From contig CANTUZ010000005.1 of the NCBI GenBank assembly GCA_947846985.1, positions 36,642,889-36,706,888 on the forward strand: a stretch of DNA of 64,000 nucleotides, given 5' to 3'. Both the position numbers and the translations under genes were made by a program. The notes under the pieces are model-generated. The model had not been told where the DNA came from. It saw only the letters and a program-made list of their open reading frames with translations, and did no database searches. Shown one piece after another: positions 1 through 14,205 of this stretch (positions within the stretch are counted from its first letter, which is position 1; each line of letters begins with the position of its first letter). The DNA comes from Fratercula arctica. Lineage: Eukaryota; Chordata; Aves; Charadriiformes; Alcidae.

Positions 1-166
1 TGAACAGAATTCCTTCTGCTCTGTGCAAGTTTATACCTTTTAATATGCTCCAAGATATACACTTAAAGCTACACATATACCATCCCTGAAAATTCTTTCC
101 CTGTTATCTCCTCAGTGATGTCGCACGCTTAAAGTTATACTGTTGCCTACTTTTTCTTACTGTTTT

Positions 167-181
167 AAAAAAAAAAAAAAA
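167..181 (+). repeat. Poly(A) tract, 15 A
   Basis: An uninterrupted run of 15 A. No retroposon body is recognisable upstream, so this is called only as a homopolymer tract. Confidence 0.9.
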
Positions 182-3100
182 GGTCTAACATCAGGTTATG
201 CTGGATTACATGACATGAAGAAAAACAAATATACACTGGAGGATACTGGCTTTTTGATTACAGAAAATCTTTCAATACTTTGCAGCAATTTGGCAAAATA
301 TACATTGTAACATACTTTCTTACTTCAGTCACTGTATGTTTAATAGTTTTTGTTCAAAACAGACACAAAAAGTAATTTTTGATTGTTTTTTTTTTACATG
401 TTAGTTTTTCCCAGTTACATTTCCTGTGGCCCAGAACAAGCGCGTTTCACGGGTTTTCTCCTTGTTATTTTCAAAAAACATTACGTTACGTATTCTACAC
501 TCCCTCTTTCGTCTTCCCTCGCTATGCTTCACTGTGCCCAATGGCAATTCCTGCAGCAATGTGATCGTCTAACAATGGCTAGAATGGGATTTTTGTGAAG
601 CCAAATTTGGGGTTTTCAGCTAAACTAGAAGCAGCATTGAATCTTAGGAGAAATTGAGACATTTTCTCAAGAAAAAATGAGAAATCCAGTTTCTATCTCT
701 GGATTTACAGAGAAAATAAAACCAAGCAACTAAAAATGTATTAATCCTGATTTTAGCCTTCATCTCATGACATTATAAGCATATATTCCTATCACAAAGA
801 ATCTGTTGGGGAAATCTCAGGAAAATATGTACCCTCTTGGTTGCAAACAGTAGCTTTACTTATTTTACTTATTTGCACTGGCAATTTCCACCACAACAGC
901 TACACCAAATTAAAGCAACACACAATATTGACGTAACCCAATGTGATAACATCCAGAATTTCCAGACCCCTTTGTGTGCTCCTATGTGAAATTCCCAAAG
1001 TGCATGGTTGTGAAAATGTACTTCATCGGCACATCAGCACTAGCTCTGATTGTCCATTGAAAAGAGGACGGCGAGCTTCACGCCTTCTCATGTCACATCC
1101 CATTGCAGAGACAGGCCAGAGGATGGAGAAGACTGAGAGGAGTCTGTAGTTTATGCAGCAAGTACAGAGCTTGAAAGTGCTGGAGTGAAAGTGGTGGGAG
1201 AGAAAGTATGGGAAGGTCAAAGACGGGGACCAATGAAAAAATGAAGTCCTCTTAACCCTCTCCCTTTCCTATCTGGAAAAGCCACACCTGCTTTTCCAGC
1301 TGCACAAAATTTGTGCCAACAAATACAAAGTATGGGCACAGACATACTCTCGTAAACTAAATGGAAGTTTTGCTACTTGTTTTGTTCTGGTAGCAATGGG
1401 CCTAGAAGATGCCGGATTCATCTTCTATTTTAAGATTCCGGCTTTTTACTATTAAATGCTACAGAGATGGGTAAGCTGAGCTCAGAATTTCAGCATCATT
1501 AGATCTCTCTGGGGAAAATAATACCATTCTGAAAAATAAGATTTCATCCTCATTTTTGCCAGACTAAAAAAAAAAAAAATAGTTTTTAAAGCAAGCAGCT
1601 GATACTTCTGCATCTTTTAAGTACGTGTTTTTGACTAAGTTTTTCCAGCCCATATCTTATCACAGGTTTCTCCAAGTGTTCAAACACATTTTGTCCTCAA
1701 ATATCTGTAAAAAGCTCCCCAAAAAGCTGATAAAGGAGTCTAAGAGATATCTGAGGTCTGGATTGCATTGCTATGCAGAAAATCTGTTCTGCCCAGTCAA
1801 AGTGAATAGCTTCTGGACCATGTCAAAATGTGATTTTAAATGTCCTGAATAATATAGAAACTACTTTAAAAATCTAATGACTAAAATGTCAGGCATCTGA
1901 TGAGTCTCTGAGATCTTAGATACATTAGAGAGATCTGGAAACCAAAAGACTGACTATATAGTATTCTGAAACTTTAAACTCCTGGCTATAATGTGAATGA
2001 ATTAGCACTGTCCTGACTTGTTATCTTTTTTCCTGATTATGCCTTTATCATTAGTTTGTAATTAGCAATTCAATTGTTTGGAATTTATACACAGTAATTC
2101 TCAATACCCTTTCCCACAGTGATTACACACAAAAGATGAAAGCTGTATCTGCAATGAGAGGTGCCGGCTCCATGGTCTTCCCGCTCCTTGGAGAGCAAGG
2201 TTTGGCCACACTGGGGAATGGGAGAAGAGAAGATTGATGGGATCACTGGCTAGACTCTTCCATAATTCTGTCCCACAGACCCAGGAGTGGGCAAAGAGCT
2301 AATCCATCTACATTTTTATGCTGCCTGGGCTTTCTTATCGTATCAGTCGCGATGTTAATGCACTGAAGCTGGGAGGCTGGCAAGCTAAAAAAGCATAGGG
2401 GCAGTGTGTCAGCACAAGAACTTTCTGTGCACTCCTCTATATGGCTATAGACTTCAGCTGGCTTTGCGATCTAAATCCTTTGCCTTTTTGAGGAGGAAAA
2501 AAAGACAGGGATATCAGCAGAAAAAAGAAAAGTAAATTCTCCACAAGTGGAAACTTTCTTAGGCAATTTAGCAACTAGAGCTTGCCTTTTTTTCTGTGAA
2601 TGACCGCAGCATTAGGTATGCTGTCCATGTTGACGCAGTGTCAAGTCTGCATTTTTTTTTTATCCCATTAACAAATAATGCCCCTATAGAACCATGAAGA
2701 TTAAAAAAAAATAAATTATCATAACATTGTCTTTCATTGACAAATAGCAGCATGAACATTTGACTTCAATAAAATCAGTGAAACTTTGCAATATGCCCAT
2801 TTGTCCAGAATAAGTAATAATATTGAATTTAATGTACTTTTCTGTTGGCTTGTTGGGGGCAGATTAGTATTGTAAAATGTGTATATGTGCATAATCTTTC
2901 ACAAGTATAACAATGAAAACTAGAATATGTTACTTTTATAACTCTTTATCACATTATAGCATGTTTATGTTGTAAAAGGATATTTTTCCATAGTATATTT
3001 TTTAAAAAACCCATCACTATATAAATATTATTTAATTTTTTAATAAAATCATGTCCTTTTATACAGAACACTTTGTCATGATATAAGTTCTTATTTTTTT

Positions 3101-4953
3101 CAGTTACTTATTAATTTGCTATTGATTTTAATTTTAACTGCAGCAAATGGAAAATATTGCTACAAAATCAGCTGCAAAGGCTGAGAAACCTAGTTCAGGA
3201 TTATTTTCTCTCACTGGGAAGTGTTTCAACATATAAATGGTTGATTTTCACATTAGGAAATAAACAAATAAATAAGGAAATAAAATGGATTTTTATGATA
3301 GACAATTAGGGGGCAATTTTCTAAAGCATGAATGGGAGGCACTCATAAAAATCCCATTAATGAATAACTGAGGCTGTGGGTATGCATCCATTCACACTGC
3401 TTTTGAAAATATACCCTAGGATGCATAATTTTCATATGTACAGTAAGTTCACGGCTGATGCTTTATTGTCCACTGAGCCATCATTGTCCTCAGCTGGGAA
3501 ATCAGCTATGCACATGTTTTTCCATCAAGAAGTCAGGTAATGTTTTTATTTACTAATATGCAATGCCAGAAAACTTTGAAAGGAATTTTAATGATATTTG
3601 CAAATTACTTGAGTCTAAAACTCACCTGGCAGCAAAGAATACAGAGAAGGTAATAGAGAAACTGCTGTTCATGTCATTTTCATAGCTTCTTACATATTCA
3701 TGTTCCAAAAGGATTTCTTTCACAGAAGCTCATGCTCATCTAACCAGACACTTTGTAAGTAAAAATGCATGAAATTTAAACCAGCTTTTCATATGGACAT
3801 TTTTTTATGGCTGAGTGTTTTAGCAATCCAGCAATGGTAGACACCTATAAATGTATAATGTGATGGATTAGATTGTAATGCAGCCTGGATGCATATGGAG
3901 GTGGTGTTTGCCCTTCAGTGCAAATCCATTTTAATGTCAAAAGGAATCCGTTGGAATTAATAGCACATTGTCCAGGCAATAAGTAAAACATTACAGTAGT
4001 TTTTCTTTTGAGAAAGAATCCAATTTTGCTCCTAATGATAACAATTATGATAAAGGATAAAGCTACTTCTAATGAGTAAATAGTAAGAAAATCAAAATGT
4101 CAGTGCCTTGGCTAGGTTTAGATTCCTGGTTTGAACCTGATTTTAAAATAGGAATTGTAAAGAATTTATTAAAGAAGATTTGCTCTCTTCATGGTTTGTC
4201 AAAGCACATTGTAAAACCAGCAACAAACTTACACCTTACACAGGCATGCATGAATTTGGGGCATGTCAACCTGGGGAACTTGGGAAAGTTAAACCAAAAT
4301 AGCTGAAAGGTGTGAATGTAAAGCATGTTACGTAAAGTGCTTTACAGTTCTGTGTGAATACGCTCGCTGAAAACCAAAATGCTTTCGTAGCTTTTCAGCA
4401 ATAAGACCACTTTGTTTCTCTGCAGGGCTCAAAGGCAATATAAACTGAGGTCTACATTTACATGTTTAGGCAACTCATTTAAGCTTTTCTGAGAATCTTC
4501 TGGTAAGCATATTTCTAGTTTAAACGGTACCCACAATTAGTTTAACTTCTGTGCAACCTATATGTACTTTAAGACTATTCATATATTTAAAATGAGAAAC
4601 ATACTTAAGTATCATGCTAGATTTCAATGAGCCTAAGAAAAGCTTAGTAGAGCCTTCAAGATAAAAAGGAACAGGTAGGTAGATACAAGAGATACACTGG
4701 AAAAGTGTTTCAAATAAACATAATGTATTAAGGGTGCAACATCTTCATGGATCTTCAAGCAAGCTACTGATGCTTAAATGAGTTGCTTATGCTTAAAAAA
4801 AAAGCCACTGAACGTATTAGACCCCAAAATACCTACCTGTTCATTAGACTCGAAGGAGGATTTCCACAACATCGTGTTCTGTAGGAACAGATATAAAACG
4901 CCCTTTTCTTTTTCCAGATATCACTGTCAACATTACTTTACTTGCACTGCTTC

Positions 4954-5001
4954 ATTTAAAATAAAATCAATATTTTGGATTTAAAATAAAATCAATATTT
5001 T
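4954..5001 (+). repeat. Short tandem duplication, period 25
   Basis: The 23-bp AT-rich word that begins ATTTAAAATAAAATC and ends AATATTTT occurs exactly at 4,954-4,976 and again at 4,979-5,001, with two bases (GG) between. The copies show no mismatch, which fits a recent local slippage or duplication event. No function is implied. Confidence 0.9.
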
Positions 5002-8000
5002 ATTTTAATATTGCTTAACTAAGGTGATATTTTTTTAATTTTTGTGAATAAATCCTCCTCTCCTGATAGTATGGAGCACCTTTTCAGCAGCCCTCAGTGC
5101 TAAAACAGCAAATATATACAAATGACTCTTCTTACCTTTTCTCCCTAGGACCATCCACATATTTATGAATATTGCCAGTGATTTACATCACTGGAAAATA
5201 CTCTGGGAAATAATTTGTCTTCCAGGATCTTTTGGGGAAAAGAATGCACGTGAGTTCCACAGTGATGTGCAAGAGAGTGATGTCCCCTTGTGATGTCTCC
5301 ACTGAAAAACAATGCACAAGGAAGTCTCATAAATGACCCAGTATCACTGGTCCCAAACATTCTGTAAATACAAGTTCCTGCTCTTTCTCAAATTACCCCA
5401 AATGGTTAAGAAGAAAGATATTTTAAAACATAAAAAGCCTCTTAATTTTTCAGGTTATAGTTTCAAAGTTCTTTCCATGATGGTAAAAATCTTGCTTCAA
5501 AAGCAAGAGAATTAATAATTTCACTTTACAAATGGCTTATATTTAAATTCCTTGTGTCTACAAGTCTCAGAACTTTAAAAAAAAAATCCTCAGCAGATAT
5601 TTGGATTAGAGAAAAAGCTGTAAATGCACAACCAGCTCCCTCAAACTTGAAAAATTATGTATAATAATTGTATTCTCTCTCCATTATTATATCCAAAATT
5701 TTCAAATGAAAAGAAGTTACCCATGCAGTTTCTGTCAGAATATTAATTGTGCGTTGGTTTTATTTGAATCAAGTTTGTCCCAAAATCTCATATCATTGTA
5801 TTTTGATATTCATATAACATTTGAAAAGTCACAAAACTTAATATTTTCAAAAAGGTTCTTGTGGGATATAGGGAGAGTTACCCATTACTGTAAAGCCACA
5901 GAAGGACAAGAATGGTAGTATAATGGTAAGAATGCAATCTGTGCATTCAGGTCGCATAGAATGGCAATAAGTAGTTTAAATTGTTTTTTACTAACTTTTC
6001 AACCTTAAAAAAAATAAAATCTCTGTCCAGTACTTCATTAGTTATTGAAATTATTTTTTTTCCCTAACATAAACCCTTTCAAAATACAAGTTATATTCAA
6101 GCTGCCTGTCAAGTATTACTTACTGTGAGTGCCAACAAGATATTTTCCTCTCTTTTCTAATTGGGTAACACAGCTAATTACTGTTGTCTGTGGAATCATG
6201 CTTGATTGGCAGCTTGAATGTAAACGGAAACCATAATTTCAGATGATAATGTATAAACATTTGGAGTAGGGATGTGCAAGCAGTGAAACTTCAACCAAGG
6301 AAAATTTATATACTAGATAATAAAAGATACCTGTGTTTCATGGCTACCTAATCTCTGATAACAATTCTTTAAAAATATATATGAATTCCTGCCAAATGCC
6401 CACAATACTTTCCAAGAATGTTTTTGGCAAACTATTCATCAGAAAAATCGGAAATGTATTGGAAATTACACAGGAAACATAAAAACCACATGTCAAAGTA
6501 AAGTAGTCTTTGGATACACTTTAAAGCCCTTCTAGATCAAGTCTATAAAAAGTTAAGGAAACAGAGAGGTAATCCATACTACAAAAGCATAAGAATTAAA
6601 AGATGTTAAAATTAAGTCTGAAAATGTCTCTTAAAATACTGTATACAAATTAATTTCAGAAGTACTAGGATTATTCATAGAAGGGACCTGCGTTAGCTTA
6701 TGAACATTATCAATATGTCAGATTTCATAGCTGTACTCCAGAATTGTCTCTCCAAGTTTCCTTCATCTCTCTATCCTTTTTGATCTTAAAAAAGAAAGAA
6801 AAGAATTGGGCGTGTTACATAAACACCCAGGTCAAAAGACAAGATACTTGGGACTGGAGAGGGACAAGGAGAGTGGGTCCAGGTTGGGTTTTTTCCCCAA
6901 AAAATTATATCCAGGACATAACAGAACAATGCAAAAGACAATAGAAGGGATGAATATCTTCCTGAAACATTTATTCAGCAAACTGATGTCCTTCCTTCCT
7001 TCACCTTTTCTTTATCTGGTGCTTTACCAAGTTAGCTTAACCACTGACCAGACCTTTATATGAATGCTCATATTTCATTTAATGAATACATTCAGGGAAC
7101 ATTCAGAATTGCCATTGACTCGGTGCAAGTCCTGCTGGACAATTCTAACTGCTTCAACACGTAACCAATTTCAAAGCCCTTGTAATTCTGATTTTTTTGT
7201 ATGATCTGTTGTTTCCACAAAAAGTACCCAGTAAAAGTTCTTTTTAAAATTTACTCTCAGGCTTTTGTGTTCATGAAACTGACCTTTTAAAATTTGATAT
7301 TTGAAGAAAAGAAGGGAAAAACACGTATACCATTTAAATAATTTCAAAAAAAGTTAATTTCTATCTTATAAAATATTTCAAAAAACACAAAATGAAATAT
7401 AATCACACAGGAAATATTGGTTTTGTTGAAGTTCAATTTTTCTAACAGATAATCACTGTTGTAAAATGTTCTGTTGAGTCTAACAGATATGGAAGTTGTG
7501 GTTTTGAGCTGTAATTGCTAATCAGAGGGGTGAGCAGGGATATTTCTTTTAAAATTTATTAATTGAAGCTAATCCTAAAGGTTCTAACTGATTGTTATGG
7601 ACTCTTATTTTTCCAGAGCCAAGAGATTCTGTGTCTGGTACTCTGCGATTCATAGGGAAAATTATGTTCTAGAATATCACACATTGTGTCTTGAAAGACA
7701 TCATTCGGGAACAATGGCATTTGGCAGTAAATGATGCAAAACATGACTTTACGTGGCAATTCAGGCATTGAATGCTGTTGTATTACTTTGAATGGCAATC
7801 GCAGTACGGAGTGTTTTCCATTCGTGAAATTTGTGAGAAGCTGAGATACTGCAGAACACTGCATGATTTATCCCTTGTGCTGCCTTTCCTTTGAGCTTGG
7901 CTGAATAGTTCTACTATCTGAACTGAAGTCCTTGATTTATTCACAAAGTAGAGAGCTCTCACATTGAATTATTCTCTCTCGCCTGTAATGCTTGCTTGAA

Positions 8001-11000
8001 ATTTGGCATAATTTGTACCACAAAAACCCCACAATTGTGTCTGTCTTATGTGTAAACGATCAGTTGCCATTGTAATAAATCTTTTTGCATATGCAAAATT
8101 GCAAGAGCTTATGTAATTTTGATAGCTGTACATTAAAATTAAACATTTTTCACATATTACATGTGCAGTTCCGTAATGTTTATTTCTGAAAACACAAACC
8201 TTGGGTTCACTGTGATTCAGTACAGTCTCATCACACCAGCCTTTTTTAAAGTTTGTATCATGTACTGTTGTTCTTGTCTAATTATTTTGCTGTGGATAGG
8301 TTTACCTCTGGATTTTGTAAATTTAAGACACCGTGTGGCTTTAAGTTTTTTAGCTCAATGCATATTTTTAATGCACTGGTCTAGATGGCATTTCTGGGAA
8401 TTGGATTAAAATGTGAATATACGGAAAAAACCAAACTGATTTATTAAAGGCCAACAATTACATTATATAATGACTCAGCCAAGCAACAGAAGTTAATGTG
8501 ATATATCTGCTAAGAAGTGAATCTGCTTTCATGACTGGAGGCAGACAGCTCAGCAGGAGGAGGAAGCACATGGGAATCGCTCGCTCGCAACAGTCAGCAG
8601 CAGCTGGCCCACTGCCTCTAAGGAGATTGCAGAGGGGATTCCTACCACAATGTGCCGAACAGAACCATGACCACCTAATCTGCAAAATACCTCCTAAGCA
8701 TAGACTCACAGGGACGTATCAGACCTAAAAAGCACTACCCTTATTTGCCAGGACTTTTCTCAGTAAAAATCTGAAGCATATCACAGGGTTCACAGTCCTG
8801 CCCTGCTCTGAAAAAGGGCCAAATCCCTCTTCCATTCCCAAATAAGATGTTTGTCCAATTGCCAGAAACATGTCTGATCAGAGATTTGGATACTGCTGTA
8901 TGCCAATGAGTTGTTTAAAAAATGCAGCACCGAAAAGGAAATTAAATTCCAGCTTTTCCCACTATTACAGTCACTGACCTTTAGGACAACAGCTACAGGC
9001 CATCTTCTGACATCTTTGCAAAAAAGCTTCTTACTGCTTTTATTAAGCATTAGAAAGAATTAAAAAAAGCAAGATAATAATTTCAATGTATGAATATTTG
9101 AAAAAAGTTCTATATCACTAATAAAATTTTACTTAATACATAATTTGTACTTTAGATATGGTTCATATTAGGATATATCTTGCACTCTGATCCAATTGTA
9201 GTTGATGCTCATATCAGTAACAGATATATCCTCAATATGGGTGTTCTACTTCCTTCCACAAACCCTTTCTTATCCATACAGCATCTCAGATCTTCTTTTT
9301 TCGCACAAATAGTAATACAGATTCTACCGGAGCTGACTTTCTTTGTGATATAGCAAAGGCCATTTGGAGGGGCTAAGTGACATCATATTACTCAACGTAA
9401 TAAATATCAACTGCAAGGTGAGCTGACTGGTACTGACGCTACAATAAATAAAAGGCAGAAAATTTAGTGAGCCTCACAGTGTATGAAAGGGGAAATCTTT
9501 AGAATGCAAAGTTAGACCTTGTTACCTGGCAAGAACACTCAGGGCTGATGAATGCATATAAGTTTTACAACTATGAGAGTAGGCCAGTTAGTTGTATGGT
9601 CACAAATTTATTAGCTGATAAACATTAATCTTCAACAATCCTGTCTATTAAAAGTAGAAGTGGAGAAATCAAATATCATATTGCTGAAACCTGTCATGTT
9701 TAAAATCTACAGAACAGAAATAAAAGGTTTAGTTAGTCTCAAACACTTTAACTTAAATTCTTTTACATCTGCTACTACTTTTAATTTTATGAAAGGAATT
9801 GGATTTTCTTTGTGGAGGATTTAAGCCATGATAAAAGCAAAGAATATATTTGGAAACCAGTTTTGATTTATCATCTAGGAAGCCTCCTAGATCAGACATC
9901 CTCTGAACAAATCACTGTATACAAGAGACCAGCACTATGATTTCTGCCTCCCTCCATTACAGAAAAAGTATAATAATTTATAATAGTTTAAAGATTTTAT
10001 GCTTTGGAAATATCAAGACTTTAATTAGAAACTCTCAAGTCAACCAATGCAGACATTTAGTTTTTATGTATATTCTCTATTGGCAAACTTAAAAGTATTT
10101 GCTAGTTAAAAGAAAAACAAAACTCTTTTTTTTTTCTACACATAATAGTAAATCAAACATGAGTTCTGAACAGTGGAACAACCCTTAGACAAATAGTTAA
10201 ATGAAGGTCATATAATATTCAAGGAAATAATTCAGCAAGATGTTCAAGAAAATAATTTACTCCCAAACATAAGGTAACATTTGAGTTGCTGAGCTGTTTC
10301 TTTGGTAAGCATATTTGCTTATTGCTGAAATAAAATTATTTTCATTGTATTTGCTGACAACTCACTTTTTTATTTGATCATTCTATCAGGGAACTTATTG
10401 GAATAGTCACAGAAGTTAACTTAAAGGAAGACAAAGTACATGTTTATGGTTTGTTATTATTTAAATAGGACTTGTGGAGCATTGTTTCATCTTGCAGACA
10501 GAAGCATAACGTCCAAAAATTGAAGGTGGAAGTCAGTAAAGTGCAAACTGGAAATAAAAGGCAATTTTTGATGGCAAGGACAATTAACTATTGCAACTGT
10601 TTTCAAGGGCTATGATAATTTTTTTCATCACTTGGAATCTTTAAATCAAAATGGGTGAGTTTTCAAAAGAGATTCTGTTACACCTCTGTGGGTTATAGTT
10701 TGCTACAGGAAAAGTGGATGAAATCTCTGATCTTTTTTGTGCAAGAAGTCAGACAACATGATTATAATAGAAACTTCAAAATGCATTAGTGTGTTCATTT
10801 AGCCTTCTAAAATTTGAACTAATATTAACAGGGCTTTTTTTAAAAAAAATATTTCTGTTTTGTAGTATATTCTGGTCTGAAAATGAATGTCATGTTTGTG
10901 ACATTGATAGAAGCAACATTCAAACACCATCATTTTCTTTGCTATAATCACTCAGACACCAGACAGGGAGAGGCTTCCACCTTCTGCCTTGTTGCTGTAT

Positions 11001-13914
11001 CACCCACAGGTAATTTGTAAATAACAGTGACTAGCTAGGCTAAAGTTTGTCCTTGTTACAAAAAGGAGACAGCTGAGGAAAGGAGGGCAGGGGGGGAAAT
11101 TCTGCACATTCAATGGCAGTTTGGGGATCTGTCTGTGTCAAATTATCATTTCCATTTTGTCTGGTGATTGTAACCTTCACTGTGAATTAGAGCATTCATT
11201 CTGTAGCAGCATCTTGACACCTAGTGAGGGAATCATAATAGTCTATGACAGAGCAGTCAACAGCTGAGCTGAATCAGTACTGAGTGGCTCTTCCTTACTA
11301 GAGCAATGATATTCAGATTGGTAGAGCCATTAACTATGAACAACGGCAAAGGTTTAGAGCTGAAACCTGGACCTTTTCCTGCCCACTTCCAACTCTTAGC
11401 GCATAATCTGGATGGGAGGAAAGCACTTATTAAAATTCTTCCCTGAGCAAGGCAGGCCAACTAGCACCAGAGGCAACGAGACCAGGCAAAGCACCACAGG
11501 GAATTTTTTTGATCTAACTCAGATGTAGATCAATCTTAGGACTCCCAGGTGTAGCAATATCTAGTCCTATAGATCACCAATCATGAAAATAGTGTTCTTC
11601 AGACAATTGCAAATATCCCTATTAATGAAAAGAAGAAGACGTGTTGACGAAATGTTTCTTTTTCTGCCAGTTCTCTCATTACTTTTGCTGCTTCAATGAC
11701 AACAATAAGTTTTTTTTCCTCCTTATAATTGTCACAAGGAAGCAACTCACTTAGCTATGTTCATCAAAACACACTAGAGCACAGTGCTGGGGGGAAGGGA
11801 AATTTCAAAACTAAAAATGGACAACCACTGTGTAACATTCTGTCTCCTGCCTGTTGGTGTAACTGGAAAAACCCATCCTAATCATGACTGGAGCTTTATA
11901 TAGTCAAATATACATTTGCTCAAAGTAGCTCACTTGCACATTTCTGTACTACCCATTCTTTCTAAAAAAATACTATTAATATGTAAGATAGTTATTCTAA
12001 AGAAACAACCAGTATATTGTATAATCAAAGCCAATTTTATTTTGAGTCATCACCTATGCCATTTGTTTAACTTTGTCAATTACATTTATTAATTGGGAAT
12101 GTAGCATGTGATATACAGCAAAATGGTTGAAGTGATCACTTTTGAATACTGAATACATAACCCATAAACAGATGGTGACTGTTGAAAACCATATATAAAT
12201 AAAATGTAAAATAGAGCATTAATTAGAAAACATTCACATATAAATTCCTTTGCCAATATGCCAGTGAAGTTGCCATCTATAGGTTTGTTTAAAATTATTT
12301 TTCTAGTAAAAGTGATTTATAATTGTATAATACTAAGAATTATGGATGACTTTCTCTATTTGCAGCTGAAGAAACTGCAATACAGGTATCAAAGTCCATG
12401 AAAATCTCTTCATCTTAGATGTATTAGGAAAAAATCATTATTAAGGGTCTGTGCAGGTAGACTATATGAAAAGAAAAAGACGTTTTCTGTAAAACAGGAT
12501 AGACCACAATACAGCAGGACTACAAGTAAATTCAAAATTAGGCCACTTATATTTAGAAAATATATTTTATTTTTCACAAGGAAGATATATTACAAGAGTA
12601 CTGATATGACTGGAATAAAACATCCTCCATTGTTATCCTAAGTCAGGCTGACTTTCAAAGATGTTATGAAATCACTGGTTTTCAACTTCTTTCTCCTTCT
12701 GCACTAAATCTCTCCCTGATGCACCACCAGTGAAATCAGCAGAGTTTTGCCAGAGATATACAGAGCTCATTGCCTTGAAAACTGTGTTTTGACATTTTAA
12801 AACCTCATTTACAAACTACTATATCTTTCTCAAGTTTTTTAGCAGTATTTCCACTGAGACCTGAATATACACAAGGGGCTTTTTTTCTACATAAAGAACC
12901 AGAAAAGAAAACTCTCCTCCTTGGATCAACAGTCCCTACTCAGGAATTCGTTCATTCAGCCGGTTTGATCAATTACCCATTACAGACTTAAACATTTCCT
13001 TTTTAAAAAATGAAAAATTCTTTAATTCTGCAAATCCACTGGACAAGTATACCCAAGAATATTAATATATAAAAATATATGAGAAGCAAGAAGACCATTT
13101 TAGAATCATATTCTTCCAGCCCAGTCAATGCCTGACTGCATTTTTTCTATTATTAAAAGTGAGAAGATGACAGTGGAAAGTGGATTGTGGCTGGTAGTTT
13201 GTTCTGAAAATTAACAATTATCTTACATTTATCCCATCACAAAATCCCTTTAGAATAAAGGGATGGACTAAACTATTTTTGAACAGTTCCTGATTTATTG
13301 GACATCTGATCACTTCAGTATAGTAAGGGGCATGACTTGCATTTTTGTGTATCTGGTGAACATATCAGAAAGTATTTAATCCATTATTCCTTCTCTTTAA
13401 CATATACCTATGTAAGCATACTGGTAGCATCAAACTCTGATGTGGAAAAAAAAAAATCTCTCACTGTTAATACTGTCGTACTGGTCAGAGGCCATATCCT
13501 GACTGGGTCGATCATTTGCAGTGTGCCATAGGTTTGTACAGAAAAAGGCCATCATTGTCTCTTGAACTAACAGGCTCCTTTCACTGGAACCCAATGTGTT
13601 TGAGTGTTGAGAACAGGATCATCTTCTCAGATTTCGGAAAGAACTGTATGTGAAATTGCAAATCTGATGCTTTTAGAAGAAAGCTAACAAGTGTTACACT
13701 CTTTGATGGGAAATGGGGAAAAGAAGACTTTATGAAAGCTTTTGAAGGAAAAGCTAAAAATTTAGAAATAAAGTGTAAGTAGGTTAAACACAATGTGGGG
13801 TTACCAACACTATATTCTGACAGGATAACCTAAAACGGTAACCTACTTGACATACAAAAGAAAAGTAGTAGACCTCATCTTCATTAAAACATATCAGACA
13901 ATCCTACACCGCAA

Positions 13915-14205
13915 GATATTTGTCAAATTGAAGAAGATACAAAGATTATCAAGAAACTGGAAAGCCTGTCTTAAGAGAGCAGTCTTTTGAGCATGGCCTT
14001 TGAGGCTGAGAGGAAATGATTGCTGTCTACAAATATATCGGGGTGTACATGCCAATGAGGGAAAAGGACCATTTAAAGATACAATACATTTAAAGAACAA
14101 GCACTGATGCCAAAATCTATTTAGAGTAGAAAACAGAACAAGACTTCCATCTGTCAGAACATTGGAATTCTGGGACCATCTTCCAGTGGGAGAACATGGG
14201 AGAGT
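13915..14205 (+). mobile_element. Ancient CR1/L3-like LINE relic, ORF2 C-terminal part
   Basis: The plus-strand translation keeps the order of landmarks found at the C-terminus of CR1/L3-type ORF2 proteins, but with stops and frame breaks. Near 13,928 it reads LKKIQRL, resembling the LEKVQRRAT segment. At about 14,015-14,045 it reads MIAVYKYI, the family's DLIAVYKY(I/L) segment. At 14,164-14,190 it reads EFWDHLP, the family's RFWNSLP segment. Divergence is far greater than in the CR1 copies at 22-24 kb and 39-41 kb, so it is older. The landmark order is seen in the sequence; the family assignment comes from remembered consensus motifs. It could belong to L3, CR1-L3 or another old CR1 branch. 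Boundaries are approximate. Confidence 0.6.

Larger units (their letters stand above)
1..13900. other. Gene-poor AT-rich DNA, no gene recognised
   Basis: I see no recognisable gene or mobile element here. Open frames are under about 90 codons, lack recognisable domains and are often matched by equally long antisense frames, as expected by chance. Small items are a 15-A run at 167-181, a 23-bp tandem duplication near 4,954-5,001 and two somewhat GC-richer patches (about 2,150-2,400 and 8,500-8,710). Conserved noncoding elements could be present, but they cannot be recognised without a cross-species alignment. Confidence 0.6.
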
